The notes under the pieces: model-generated | The model's input: the letters and a program-made list of their open reading frames with translations, nothing else | Told to the model about the DNA's origin: nothing | The model's database searches: none | Assembly (NCBI RefSeq): GCF_000019965.1 | Contig: NC_010571.1 | Location: 1,426,001-1,490,000 of the forward strand | From: Opitutus terrae PB90-1 | Lineage (GTDB): Bacteria; Verrucomicrobiota; Verrucomicrobiia; Opitutales; Opitutaceae | DNA: 64,000 bases | Reading direction: 5' to 3' | Position numbers and translations under genes: made by a program | In this document: in pieces, positions 49,557 to 58,878 of the stretch | Position numbering within the stretch: position 1 is the stretch's first letter | Layout: every line of letters begins with the position of its first letter

Positions 49557-52500
49557 CTAGCGCTGCCCGAACCAACGTAACTCGCGATAATCCATGGCGG
49601 CATCGTCCGGCCGGAACGGCACCGGCACATCGACATCCCGCAAGCTGCTCATCGGTTTGGGCTCGAAGAGTTCGGTGAGGTCCTGGTGGTTGGGCGTGAG
49701 GATTTCCAACAAGAACCGCTGCCAGTCACGTTCCAGCGCTTCGGTCATTTGGGCTTCGAGCGAGAGGTCGTAGCGGGAGTCGCCCAAGGCGTAACTGGCG
49801 AAGAGCGCCTCGCGCAGGGCATCGCGCGACAGCGGGGCCGCTCCGGCTGACATGCCGCGGCTCACCCACCGGAGGCGCTCGGGTTTGCTTCCGTGGAGCG
49901 CGTTGAGGTATCGCCCATAAAGGGAGCCCAGCAGGACGCCGGGAAAACTGCGGTTCACGGCGGCGCGTGCGAAACGATTGACCGGCACGGGCAAGACCAT
50001 GCGGTCGAGGTGGCGATGGAACTGGGGGAATCTGTCATAGATGGAGCTCGCGCGTAACGAGTAGCGCGGGAGAATCGCTAGAACCAGCCCGACGTGCTGG
50101 CGCCCCGAGCGACTCGACACTTGAATATAGTTGGCTACCTGTTCCGGAATGCGCTCCAGGAACATCAGGTTATAGTACTCGACGTCGACGCCGTGGCTGA
50201 TGACGTCCGTAGCGACAGTCGCATCCAAATGATCCGCCGCCGCCCACGGAGTTTGCGATTCGGCCCGCTTCACAGTCGTCGAGATTTCCTTCAGCGTGGA
50301 ATGGCCGGAGAGATATTTGACGTTGAGGTCACGCACGCCGCCCGGGCGCAACCCGCTGCCGGCTTTCGCACTGTCCTGCTCGAACCGTTGGGTAATTCGT
50401 ACCCCGCTGTCGCGCTTGCCGACATACGTGAGCGTGCGGGAATAGAAGGCCAACAGTTCTCGGATTTCGGCTTCGCTAGTCGCCTCCAAGACGAGCCGGC
50501 GACCGTGCGCCACCGGGTCGGATTGCAGTTCATTAATCGCTTCGTGTAGAATCTCTGCACAGCGTGCGACGGCATCCGCCGGACGAAGGAAGGGCGGACG
50601 GAAGGCCGTGAAGATGCGCGCCGTCTTGGCCGGAGCGTCGGCGGCGCTCGATTCGCGTTCCACGGTCGCGTAGAAATTCTGGTCGAGCGAATAGCCCCGG
50701 TTGGGAAAGCGCCGGACGGCCCGGACCCCATAGATTTGACGCGCTTGGTGCACGTAGCCGGCGATGGTGGCGGTCGCGGCGATGATTTTGGCCGGCTGGC
50801 CGGTTGACGCGCGTTCATTGGCCCGAACCATGGTCTCGTAATGGCCGGCAAATGCGCCCAACTCTTCCTGCAGCAGGTGGAGTTCGTCCTGAATATGCAG
50901 TGCCGGCGCTGGATCGTGCGGAACTACCGGCACCCGGTGGGCGCGGGGAGTGGCCCTGGTGTTGTTCGAATTACAACCGAAGACCGTGCACCATTCGCCG
51001 TTGCCAAATCCATGTTCCGGGTTGGCACAGCGCCACTGCGGGCCGAGCCACAGAGTCGCGACTTCCGCGCGGTAGGCGATCGCCGCCACCTTATCAATCG
51101 TGCCGACCAGCAACGTGGGCTGAAACCGGTAGATTTCGTCGTCACTAATATAGACCGGCAATTCGACGTGACAATGGCCGCAGACGTGCCGAATGCGCTC
51201 GTTGGTTCGATCGACTTGGATGGCAACTTCACCCTCGCGCCGGCAGGCCGGACAGTCCGGAATCAGGAGGAGGCGCTCGCGCTGTCTTTCGTCGGACTCC
51301 AGCCGGTCAAAGATCCATGAGCCAAGGCGGTTGGGCGTATTGCTCGAGCCGACAAAATAGCCGAGCGAAAATCGGTCGCCCAAGCGACCGCGCGTGCGCT
51401 CAAGGTCTCGCCGCTGGAGTTCGATGAGCCAGACCGTGCGCATCGCCCGCTGCAATTGCTGCACGCTTAACATGCGCAGCGGAAAACGTAGCCACGCCGT
51501 TACGCCGAAGTGCTTACCCCGAAGCCGGTCGTACAGGGCGGCGCAGCCGACAAGGCCGAGATACGCCTCCGTCTTGCCGCCGCCAGTGGGAAACCACAGC
51601 ACGTCGGCCCGATCAAGGATGTCCGACCAGTCGTGAACGGTACCGGCGGGCCATTCTGCCGAGGTCCGGCCTTCGCGAACCAAGAGCGAGGGAAGCTGTG
51701 AAACGATGAAGACGATCTGGAAAAGTCGCCACGCGGGATAGCCGCTATCGGCGAAAGCCCGATTCATGGCCTGGAATGCGGTGAGAAGCCGCTCATCTGC
51801 GTGGAGCGCGGCGATACCGGCACTAAAATCGCCGATCTCGGCACGGAATGCGGCGAGGTCGTTGTCGCAGGCGGCAAGAGCATCGGGCGGCAGGCCGAGC
51901 GCATTGTTGCCGATGATCCGGTCCGTCCAATCGCGTGCGTAGTCGTGCATCGCACCGTGAATCGCTTCCAGGACTGGAAACGGGTTATCGGCCAAGTCGC
52001 GGTAGCGTGCGACCACGCGCTCCTGTGTGCGCGTTCGTGGCTGCTCGTAGCGGGCGAGCGCCCGAGTACGGATCGATCGGCGGTCAGCGGAAACCTCCGT
52101 ACCGGCGTTGCGCCCGAGCGCGTACACATTGCGGTCGTATTGATAGTCGTCGGGTACGGGCAGAAGTTCGATGGGAATGAGCGAGCCCGAAACGACGGTC
52201 ACCCCGACCTCGGTGTCGTAGAGTGAGCTGAATTGATCGTTTGAGGGTCGATCGAGGTCGCGGCGCGAGTTGTTGCAAAGATGGACCTCAATCCGTAGCC
52301 CGCCCGCGATCGGCTGCGCCCGCACCCGCACGCTGACGCGAAGGTTGGGCACCTCGGCCGGGCCGCGCCAAGCCTGCAAGAAACGCTGGAACGCTGCCTC
52401 GTTCTGCAGGGCGCCGACCGGCACGACGCGATTCCCTTCAAATTTTCGCAAGGTGCTGGGGTCATCCCGCAGTTGGCTGACTAGCTGCGTGAAAACCCCT

Positions 52501-53126
52501 TGGACTTGCCCGTCGTCGACCGCGGTGGTGGCAACGCCCGCCGCGAGGCGGAAGGTGACGGCGGGAAGGTCGAGCACATGACGGTGCAGCTTTTCGACTA
52601 AGGACACCGATGCGCGCTCGCCGGGAGTCGCGACATCCGTGGGACGGTTGCCGAGTTCCAAGCGTTGGCTGGCGTAGTCGGGGAAATGTCGGGAGTACAC
52701 CGTGCATCGCGCGGCTACCCGCAGCACGACCTCGCCCGCGTCGGAAGCGACGGCGACCGCAAGTCCAAGGGCGGAAGGCGGTCGGCGGGCGGCATCTTCC
52801 CGGAGCGCGAAAGGCTCAACCGGCGGTTCCGGTTCGGCCTCACCTTCCACGGCAGCCGGCGCGGGGGCTCCGCGGGCCGGACGCGCGGCGCGAGGCGCCG
52901 GGCGAGCGACGTCCGGCAGATCGGCGCGCGCTTCGGGGACGACCACCTCCTCCGGTTGCTCTTCAAGATCGGCCTCCGCAGTCCAGGGCGCCAGGACGCC
53001 GAGCTGGCAATGATCACTTGGCTGGGTGCGGAGGATTTCCGTTTCGTGTCGGCCGGCCAGACGGTCTTCCAGCCGCTGGACGAGATAATCCAGCAGGCGT
53101 TTTTCGTCGGCGTAACGGATCGGCAT
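49557..53126 (-). CDS. drmA: SF2-type helicase with zinc-binding insert (DrmA-like)
   Basis: A 1189-residue helicase. Walker A is VLWFPTGGGKTEAYLG and Walker B is HIQDELHLLQEE (DELH). Motif III is IAATATIAGY and motif VI is QVSSRSGRQHVG. A zinc-ribbon insert (CPACRREGE to CGHCHVEL) lies between Walker A and B. A long N-terminal region (about 500 residues) has an Ala/Pro-rich linker (PRAARPARGAPAPAA). MPIRYADEKRLLDYLV at 53126 is the start; frame upstream of it overlaps the preceding gene and is Arg/Gly-rich. DrmA translocates on DNA in DISARM. Confidence 0.87.
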   Translation of the reverse strand: MPIRYADEKRLLDYLVQRLEDRLAGRHETEILRTQPSDHCQLGVLAPWTAEADLEEQPEEVVVPEARADLPDVARPAPRAARPARGAPAPAAVEGEAEPEPPVEPFALREDAARRPPSALGLAVAVASDAGEVVLRVAARCTVYSRHFPDYASQRLELGNRPTDVATPGERASVSLVEKLHRHVLDLPAVTFRLAAGVATTAVDDGQVQGVFTQLVSQLRDDPSTLRKFEGNRVVPVGALQNEAAFQRFLQAWRGPAEVPNLRVSVRVRAQPIAGGLRIEVHLCNNSRRDLDRPSNDQFSSLYDTEVGVTVVSGSLIPIELLPVPDDYQYDRNVYALGRNAGTEVSADRRSIRTRALARYEQPRTRTQERVVARYRDLADNPFPVLEAIHGAMHDYARDWTDRIIGNNALGLPPDALAACDNDLAAFRAEIGDFSAGIAALHADERLLTAFQAMNRAFADSGYPAWRLFQIVFIVSQLPSLLVREGRTSAEWPAGTVHDWSDILDRADVLWFPTGGGKTEAYLGLVGCAALYDRLRGKHFGVTAWLRFPLRMLSVQQLQRAMRTVWLIELQRRDLERTRGRLGDRFSLGYFVGSSNTPNRLGSWIFDRLESDERQRERLLLIPDCPACRREGEVAIQVDRTNERIRHVCGHCHVELPVYISDDEIYRFQPTLLVGTIDKVAAIAYRAEVATLWLGPQWRCANPEHGFGNGEWCTVFGCNSNNTRATPRAHRVPVVPHDPAPALHIQDELHLLQEELGAFAGHYETMVRANERASTGQPAKIIAATATIAGYVHQARQIYGVRAVRRFPNRGYSLDQNFYATVERESSAADAPAKTARIFTAFRPPFLRPADAVARCAEILHEAINELQSDPVAHGRRLVLEATSEAEIRELLAFYSRTLTYVGKRDSGVRITQRFEQDSAKAGSGLRPGGVRDLNVKYLSGHSTLKEISTTVKRAESQTPWAAADHLDATVATDVISHGVDVEYYNLMFLERIPEQVANYIQVSSRSGRQHVGLVLAILPRYSLRASSIYDRFPQFHRHLDRMVLPVPVNRFARAAVNRSFPGVLLGSLYGRYLNALHGSKPERLRWVSRGMSAGAAPLSRDALREALFASYALGDSRYDLSLEAQMTEALERDWQRFLLEILTPNHQDLTELFEPKPMSSLRDVDVPVPFRPDDAAMDYRELRWFGQR

Positions 53127-53137
53127 CGCAGGAGTGG

Positions 53138-55576
53138 CTATAGTTGAGTTGAAACCTTGGCAATCTCCCGCGATTCGAGCGCGTGCATGACTTCCTCGAC
53201 CTCGGAGTCCAAAGCCTCGGCCGTGCGCAGGGCCTGCTCGAAACGCTGCCCGCGCGAGAGGCTCTTCAAGGCGGCGCGGAGCTGGCGCCCCAATTTGCGC
53301 CGATTGACCCGTTCCTCGTGGATGCTGCGGAACGTAGCGTGCATGTCTTGATCGTCGCGATACACCTCCGAGAGCGTGGCGACTTGCTTGAAATCCGCCT
53401 CTTCCCGCGGCGCGAGGCACTCGCCCTCGTCGTCGCGTTCGTTGCCGAACCAAGCGGAGAGGGCCTGCTGGCCGACGGAGATTTTGCCCTCGAGTTTGTT
53501 GAAAATCAGTCCCGGCAGGCCAGCGAAACGCTGATAAACGCGACTCTTGGCAACCTTCCAGCGTTCCAAGTGGGCGGTATTGAGCGCCGGCCGCCGACGG
53601 TCGGCCACTTCGCACAGGCGCTCAAACAGGGAGTCGCAATCGTCGTCGAGCAAGGTGACGAGGAAATCGCCAGCCGCAACCTGGCGGACCGGCACGCGGA
53701 CCAGCTTCTCGGTTTCCGGCCGGTAGATGTCGACGAGGCTGCGCCCCGGGAATGCAATCCTACCGCCGTCGACAAGGTCCAGAATCACCGCGCCACGCGG
53801 GGCGGGCGGGGCCGTTGTTGCGGAAACCCGGATCGGGGCCTCCGGCGGCGCATCGTCCACGGCCGTCCAGTCTGCGTCGAGCGACGTGTCGGGCAATTCC
53901 ATTGCTCTCGTCAGCGGCGGGATCGCTGTCGACGTATGAATCGTGACCGTGGGGGCTTTCCAAGCCGGCCCGGCGCTCGAACCGACGGTGAGTTTGAGCT
54001 GCAGGGCCACCTTCGAGCGATGCCCGTTGGCCATGGGCTGCCAACGGTTGTAGGAGCGTTCAAGTCGCTGACGATCGCGGACCCCTTCGGTGGGATAAGC
54101 GATCACGTGAATCTCCTGGCTATTGAAGAGATCGAGATAACGGTAGCGACTCGAACGCGCTGACGTGAGCAGCGTGATGCGCGAATTGCCCTCGGCAACG
54201 CGTTTGGCTTCCTCGCGCTGCGGCATGACCGTAATGGTTCCCTCATCGATCGCGACCGCCAGATCGGCGTCCAGTTCGGCGAGGCGCGACGCTAGCAAGG
54301 GAGCCTCGCTTTCGGTCGGAGTGACGATACGAATCGGCACATCGCGTCGTTCGGTGAACTCGTCGAGCGCGTCGATCAGCCGGAAAAACTTTGGCGGTGC
54401 CCCGGCATTGGCGAGCCTTTCGTAGGCGGCAGCGAGTGCGTCAACGAGGCTCACCCAGTGCAGAGCGAGATAATGACGCAGGTCGCCGTTGGCAGTCGGG
54501 GACGCGCGCCTGAGGGCCTCTATCCGATCCTTGAGCCGAAGTCCCAAGCGGGAATTGCGCCAGGATCGTTCCGCCTGTTCCAGCGGCACGGTCAGGGCTC
54601 GGGCGGCGGACAGCGCCGCCCACGCTTCCACGATCTCGGGCGGCGTGACACTGCCGCCGAGGCGCGTGGCCTCCGACAGGAGGCGCTCGGCTTCGCCAAA
54701 TTTCTCGTCCAGTGCCGCGTCGGCCGTAAGCCAATAACTGCGCGGCCCCCAAGCGGGCAACGGAAATGCGTTCGGCTTGAGAAGGCGGTGGACCCCTTCC
54801 ATGGCCGGAATGTCCCAGAGCCAGGTCATTCGGGCCCTTTCGCCGTCGAGTAGGGCCTCGTGCGGAGGCGCAATGATGATCCGCAGTGGAATCTGCTGTA
54901 GATCGTGGTGAGCCAACAACGCGGGCAGATGCTGCAGGGTGCGTGGGTGGCTAGCGTCAATCACCATCGCGCGGAGCCCGCGAAGCGTCGGACCACCCTG
55001 CAAGGCGCGGCCGGGATTGGCCACGAGGAGGTTCTTCCAATGGCGGCCGGGACTCGCCGGAAGTGAAATGATGTTGAACACGCTAGCGATGTCGGAGTTG
55101 CTCACTCGAACCGCCGCGAAATGCGCTCTGGCGTCGACAATCTGCTGCGTCACAAAGAGCAGGCCAGCGGGGCCGGATTGGTAAGGATGGCGGAGATTGT
55201 GCTCCAACTCGGCAAAGGCGACAGCGAGCAACGTCTGACGTGCCTTGGTGGGCGTCGCCTCCGGATGCACGAGTGCGAGCTCCGTGGGCGGCGTCGCCTT
55301 ACGGGCGAGCAGAGCCAGCACGGCATCGGCGCTGGCGAGGGCGTCGTTCGCCGCCCCAGTGGCACTGCCCCGAAACGGAATGTGACCAGCCAACAGCCGC
55401 CCTTCGAGCGAGTCTGTTTTGTCGCGCAGCGATTTAAAGGCGTTCAGCCACATGATATCGAAGCTGGATCGTGCTGGCGGATTCGGCTGCGATTGGAGTT
55501 GCCCCGGTGTGAGGCTGGAATTCTGAAAGTAGCGATGAGCGTCGGCGAAGGCGATGCTAAAGCGCATCAACTGCAT
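53138..55576 (-). CDS. 812-residue first gene of the DISARM-like operon (DrmE-like candidate)
   Basis: A large soluble protein without recognised catalytic motifs. LLFVTQQIVDARAHFAAVRV and RAMVIDASHPRTLQHLPALL look like alternating beta-strand/helix repeats of a helicase-like fold with Walker motifs missing. RITLLTSARSSRYRYLDLFN and QEIHVIAYPTEGVRDRQRLE resemble C-terminal SF1/SF2 core strands. The protein ends with a helical region (RGQRFEQALRTAEALDSEV). Its size and position directly upstream of drmA (11-bp gap) resemble DrmE of class 2 DISARM; this is an inference. No phospholipase-D HKD motif, so it is not DrmC. Confidence 0.6.
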   Translation of the reverse strand: MQLMRFSIAFADAHRYFQNSSLTPGQLQSQPNPPARSSFDIMWLNAFKSLRDKTDSLEGRLLAGHIPFRGSATGAANDALASADAVLALLARKATPPTELALVHPEATPTKARQTLLAVAFAELEHNLRHPYQSGPAGLLFVTQQIVDARAHFAAVRVSNSDIASVFNIISLPASPGRHWKNLLVANPGRALQGGPTLRGLRAMVIDASHPRTLQHLPALLAHHDLQQIPLRIIIAPPHEALLDGERARMTWLWDIPAMEGVHRLLKPNAFPLPAWGPRSYWLTADAALDEKFGEAERLLSEATRLGGSVTPPEIVEAWAALSAARALTVPLEQAERSWRNSRLGLRLKDRIEALRRASPTANGDLRHYLALHWVSLVDALAAAYERLANAGAPPKFFRLIDALDEFTERRDVPIRIVTPTESEAPLLASRLAELDADLAVAIDEGTITVMPQREEAKRVAEGNSRITLLTSARSSRYRYLDLFNSQEIHVIAYPTEGVRDRQRLERSYNRWQPMANGHRSKVALQLKLTVGSSAGPAWKAPTVTIHTSTAIPPLTRAMELPDTSLDADWTAVDDAPPEAPIRVSATTAPPAPRGAVILDLVDGGRIAFPGRSLVDIYRPETEKLVRVPVRQVAAGDFLVTLLDDDCDSLFERLCEVADRRRPALNTAHLERWKVAKSRVYQRFAGLPGLIFNKLEGKISVGQQALSAWFGNERDDEGECLAPREEADFKQVATLSEVYRDDQDMHATFRSIHEERVNRRKLGRQLRAALKSLSRGQRFEQALRTAEALDSEVEEVMHALESREIAKVSTQL

Positions 55577-55906
55577 TCACGCTTATCTATCCAATGTTCT
55601 CATGCCCGGTCCAGAGCGTCGGTAGCGGGCCACGCTGCTTGCCTCGACTGCGAGGCGAAGCACACCTGTTTTGTGCCTAACGGTCGTTTGCCGAAGACTC
55701 GGCGCGTTTCGAGGATGGAGGCGTGGGGTTCTGGGTAACTCCTGTGCGCCAGGCTGGGTTCAGTTTGTATTCGACGTGGCGGTCCAGCGAAACGGCTTGG
55801 CTGTGGATCGAACGGAGACGGTCGGCGAACCCCCGTGCCGCGACCTGGCTGCAGCATGCACGTGCTCCAAGACTCACGAGAAGTGCGTCTGCTTCAGCCG
55901 GGCAAG
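55577..55906. other. 330-bp intergenic region upstream of the DISARM-like operon
   Basis: Holds the promoter region of the leftward operon (AT-rich GGATAGATAAG on the minus strand just before the 55576 start) and the 3' end of the kinase gene transcript. No gene, repeat or attachment site was recognised in it. Confidence 0.45.
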
Positions 55907-57946
55907 TCAGCGCCCCGGTGAAATAGGAAGCGATGCTTGAAACACCGCCCCTTGTTCTCGTGCGAGGTCGGCCCTAATCGCGCCGCCGTGTGCCCGAACA
56001 ATCTCATGGCAGATCGCGAGGCCAACGCCGACGCCGAGAGGTTTTCCGTTCGACATGAATGCTTCGAAAAGCCGATTTCGGATCTCCGGCGGCAACCCCG
56101 GTCCGTTGTCCGCAACCTCGATCACCACACAGGTAGCGTCGTCCCGTGTCCTGATTTCGATAGTTCGATCCGCGTCTCGGCGCATGACTGCTTCAGACGC
56201 GTTTTTGAGGAGATTGATGAGGACTTGGCGGATGGCGTTCGCGTCCATCGCTAATTCGGGGGACGCTGCGTTGAGCTTCGTGACAAGTTTAATTCCGCTC
56301 TCTTCAGCGCGAGGTCTCCACATCGTCGCGGTCTCTTCGATGGCCTTGTGGAGGTCTGCTCGTTGGAAGTTGTAGGTCCTTGGCCGCGACAAATCCAAAA
56401 GCTGCTGGGCGAGCGATTCGACCCGTTCGGCTTCTTTTGGCACGATCTCGGCAAAGTCGGCGAGAAACGTCTTGTCGTCGATCTTCTCTGGCAGGAGTTG
56501 AGAGAAGGACTTCAATGTCGCCATCGGATTTCTCAGCTCGTGTAGCACCTTCACACCCAAGCGTCCGATCGAAGCCAGCTGCTCAGCCTGTTGCGCTTGC
56601 AGGGAGAGCTTAGCGCGGGTGAACAGCGACTCCGCGACGTTCGCCAGTTCGCGCAACAAGCGGATCTCCGGATGAGTATAGGGGAGGTTGGATTCCCGTG
56701 CTCCGAAACCCACGATCAAAGCTGGCTCTCGAGTCGTCCACCGCGGTGCAACGATCACGTCGAGCTTCGCCTGCGCGAGAAATCGCTGGATGATTGTAGC
56801 GTCGGTACCCGCCGACATGCGACCGAGTGCCGCGGTTGACGCCCAGCCGTCACGCAGGAATCCGGTTTCCCGAAGCGCCGAAATCGGAAGCTCAGCGGTG
56901 CGCCCCGTATACTTCTCCCCGTGCTCGGTCAGGATCTCGACGAACGAGCAATCCGCGAACGATCGAAGGATCGGCTCGAAACGCCGGACGAGTCGATCCG
57001 GGTGAAGCTCGGCACATGCAACCTGATGAAGCTCGGCCACCGTTGCGGCGGTCTTGTGCTCGGCCTTCAGCTTGAGCCATCCCCGGAGCTTGTCGTCGGC
57101 GTAGCCGAGTAAAAGGAATGAAGCGCCGATGATCGTGGCAGTGACGAAAGGGCTTTCCTCCTTACTTGATAAAACGTGGAGCAGAAAAGCGGCGATGAGG
57201 CCGACCAACCCGATCACGATGATGCGCTCCATGATCGAGAGCACGACTTGGCCGCTGTGGTAGACGCGGCGAGAGGTCACGCTCCATGCACTCACCGCGA
57301 AGACCAAGTAGACGATGTAGGAGAAGAATCGTGTGAGCGGATGGATGCCTGGGAGGTCGGGCCACGTCGCGTAAACCGTTTCGACGAGCACGGCGACCAG
57401 ACTGAGATAGCCGAGCGCGATGGTGATGAACCTGAACTCAAGTCTGCGCAGCCCAGACAAACGCGGCGCGACGATGATCGCAGAAATGCAGACGGCGAGC
57501 TGGCCGGCAAGCATCGGCAAAAAATAGAGATAGTAGAGCGGTCCTTGCTGAACGTTTCCCGGGAGACTGTCGTCGGGTTTGAATCCTTGGGTGAACGGGA
57601 ACCAGAAAAGAAATCCGGAGAGAATGATCCAAGGTGACAGCTTGATGAGCAGGTTTCGTCGCGACGAATAGCGCCCTGAAACGACGTAGTAGCACACCCA
57701 CACCATGAGGGGGCTCAACAACCCAATAAGCGCGAACTTCAGGCGAACCCACGGCAGCGGATTGGACGTGCGGTCGATGAGATAAAGCGCGCCCTGATGT
57801 TTCGCGATGAGCTGCGCGGAGAAGATCAGGACACTGAGAAAGCAGACGGTCGCCACCGCTTGGTTGATCGGACGCTGGATATTCAAGCGCAGCGCGCCGA
57901 TGCCGACTCCCAACATCACGACGGCAGTGAGCAGGGGGTAAAACAT
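55907..57946 (-). CDS. multi-TM sensor histidine kinase with GAF-like domain
   Basis: A 679-residue sensor kinase. About eight N-terminal membrane helices fill residues 1-290. A GAF-like region follows (CAELHPDRLVRRFEPILRSF to VAPRWTTREPALIVGFGARE), then HisKA with the phosphorylated His in KVLHELRNPMATLKSFSQLL, and HATPase_c with QVLINLLKNASEAVMRR (N box) and EVADNGPGLPPEIRNRLFEA (G1). The layout resembles PrsK-type kinases. No response regulator is directly adjacent; the nearest are at 58879-60851 on the same strand, beyond the divergent YdcF gene. The signal is unknown. Confidence 0.9.
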   Translation of the reverse strand: MFYPLLTAVVMLGVGIGALRLNIQRPINQAVATVCFLSVLIFSAQLIAKHQGALYLIDRTSNPLPWVRLKFALIGLLSPLMVWVCYYVVSGRYSSRRNLLIKLSPWIILSGFLFWFPFTQGFKPDDSLPGNVQQGPLYYLYFLPMLAGQLAVCISAIIVAPRLSGLRRLEFRFITIALGYLSLVAVLVETVYATWPDLPGIHPLTRFFSYIVYLVFAVSAWSVTSRRVYHSGQVVLSIMERIIVIGLVGLIAAFLLHVLSSKEESPFVTATIIGASFLLLGYADDKLRGWLKLKAEHKTAATVAELHQVACAELHPDRLVRRFEPILRSFADCSFVEILTEHGEKYTGRTAELPISALRETGFLRDGWASTAALGRMSAGTDATIIQRFLAQAKLDVIVAPRWTTREPALIVGFGARESNLPYTHPEIRLLRELANVAESLFTRAKLSLQAQQAEQLASIGRLGVKVLHELRNPMATLKSFSQLLPEKIDDKTFLADFAEIVPKEAERVESLAQQLLDLSRPRTYNFQRADLHKAIEETATMWRPRAEESGIKLVTKLNAASPELAMDANAIRQVLINLLKNASEAVMRRDADRTIEIRTRDDATCVVIEVADNGPGLPPEIRNRLFEAFMSNGKPLGVGVGLAICHEIVRAHGGAIRADLAREQGAVFQASLPISPGR

Positions 57947-58067
57947 CGATCCGCCTCCGGGTTGAACCGATCTGGCCTACCGCCCAATCCGCGCAGGCCG
58001 CAACGGCGCCAACGATGAAGTTGTTCTTTGACGAAAGGCGGTCGGATTCATTGCGTGGTGGAACACT

Positions 58068-58859
58068 GTGAACCGCTCGCTGTTGAATCGTTCCCCCGGT
58101 GAGTCATGTGGCGGATTCATTTCCACGCCGGCCCTGATCCTGCTGCTCATCCTCGGGATCGTCGCAGTCGCCGCGATCCGGCGCTGGGATATGGTGCTTC
58201 CGCTGGCGGTCGTTTGCGTCGCCGTGTTCATCCTGGTGGGCAACGGCTTTCTTACCCGGCTGCTTGCGCGCTCATTGCAGGAGCGAGCGTTCTTCCAAAA
58301 GCCGCAAGACTTCGGAGGAGTATCAGTGATTGTTCTGCTCGGTGATGGCCACATTGTGGAACGCGGTTCGGGCGAGGCTCTGCCGGGATGGCTGGCGTAT
58401 TCTCGCATTGAACGGGCGTGTGAACTCTACCGTTCTGCGACCGCGACCGGGGCCGCATGCCGACTGATCGTAACTGGAGACGACATCAGCGACCTCGGCA
58501 CTGCAAAGGAACCCGTATACGTGCAGCGGCTGCGTGCGCTGGGCGTGCCTGTCGGGGATATCCGAGTGGAAGGGAAAGGACGGAACACGTATCGGCAGGC
58601 GGAACTGACGAGTGAAATCCTGAAGAGTGAGCGGTATGATCGCATTTTCATGGTTACGTCAGGGCTGCACATGAAGCGCGCCTTGCGCTATTTTCGTAAT
58701 TTCGGCGTGCGCGCGATTCCCGTGGCGTCCGATTACGTCATCGGGAACATCACGCTTCTCCCGTTGGGTTCAAATCTCGCGATCGCTGATATTGCTCTCC
58801 ATCAATACGCGGGGCTGGCGCGGCTTTGGATCTACAATGCTCTGAAATGGAATAACTGA
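58068..58859 (+). CDS. YdcF/DUF218 membrane protein
   Basis: A 263-residue protein. Two N-terminal helices (ALILLLILGIVAVAAI; LAVVCVAVFILVGNGFL) are followed by a DUF218 domain: VSVIVLLGDGHIVERGS, CRLIVTGDDISDLG, GRNTYRQAELTSEIL and FMVTSGLHMKRALRYFRNFG. The SanA/YdcF/ElyC family acts in envelope physiology, and the domain is thought to bind a nucleotide-like ligand. It lies between divergent and convergent two-component genes; no operon partner. Confidence 0.9.
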   Translation: MNRSLLNRSPGESCGGFISTPALILLLILGIVAVAAIRRWDMVLPLAVVCVAVFILVGNGFLTRLLARSLQERAFFQKPQDFGGVSVIVLLGDGHIVERGSGEALPGWLAYSRIERACELYRSATATGAACRLIVTGDDISDLGTAKEPVYVQRLRALGVPVGDIRVEGKGRNTYRQAELTSEILKSERYDRIFMVTSGLHMKRALRYFRNFGVRAIPVASDYVIGNITLLPLGSNLAIADIALHQYAGLARLWIYNALKWNN

Positions 58860-58878
58860 TGCAGCCGCTGTCGGGCGG

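Noticed and set aside
53183-54163. Plus-strand frame of 326 codons opposite the 812-residue gene
   Set aside because: No start context or domain; codons reflect the antisense of a well-supported operon gene.
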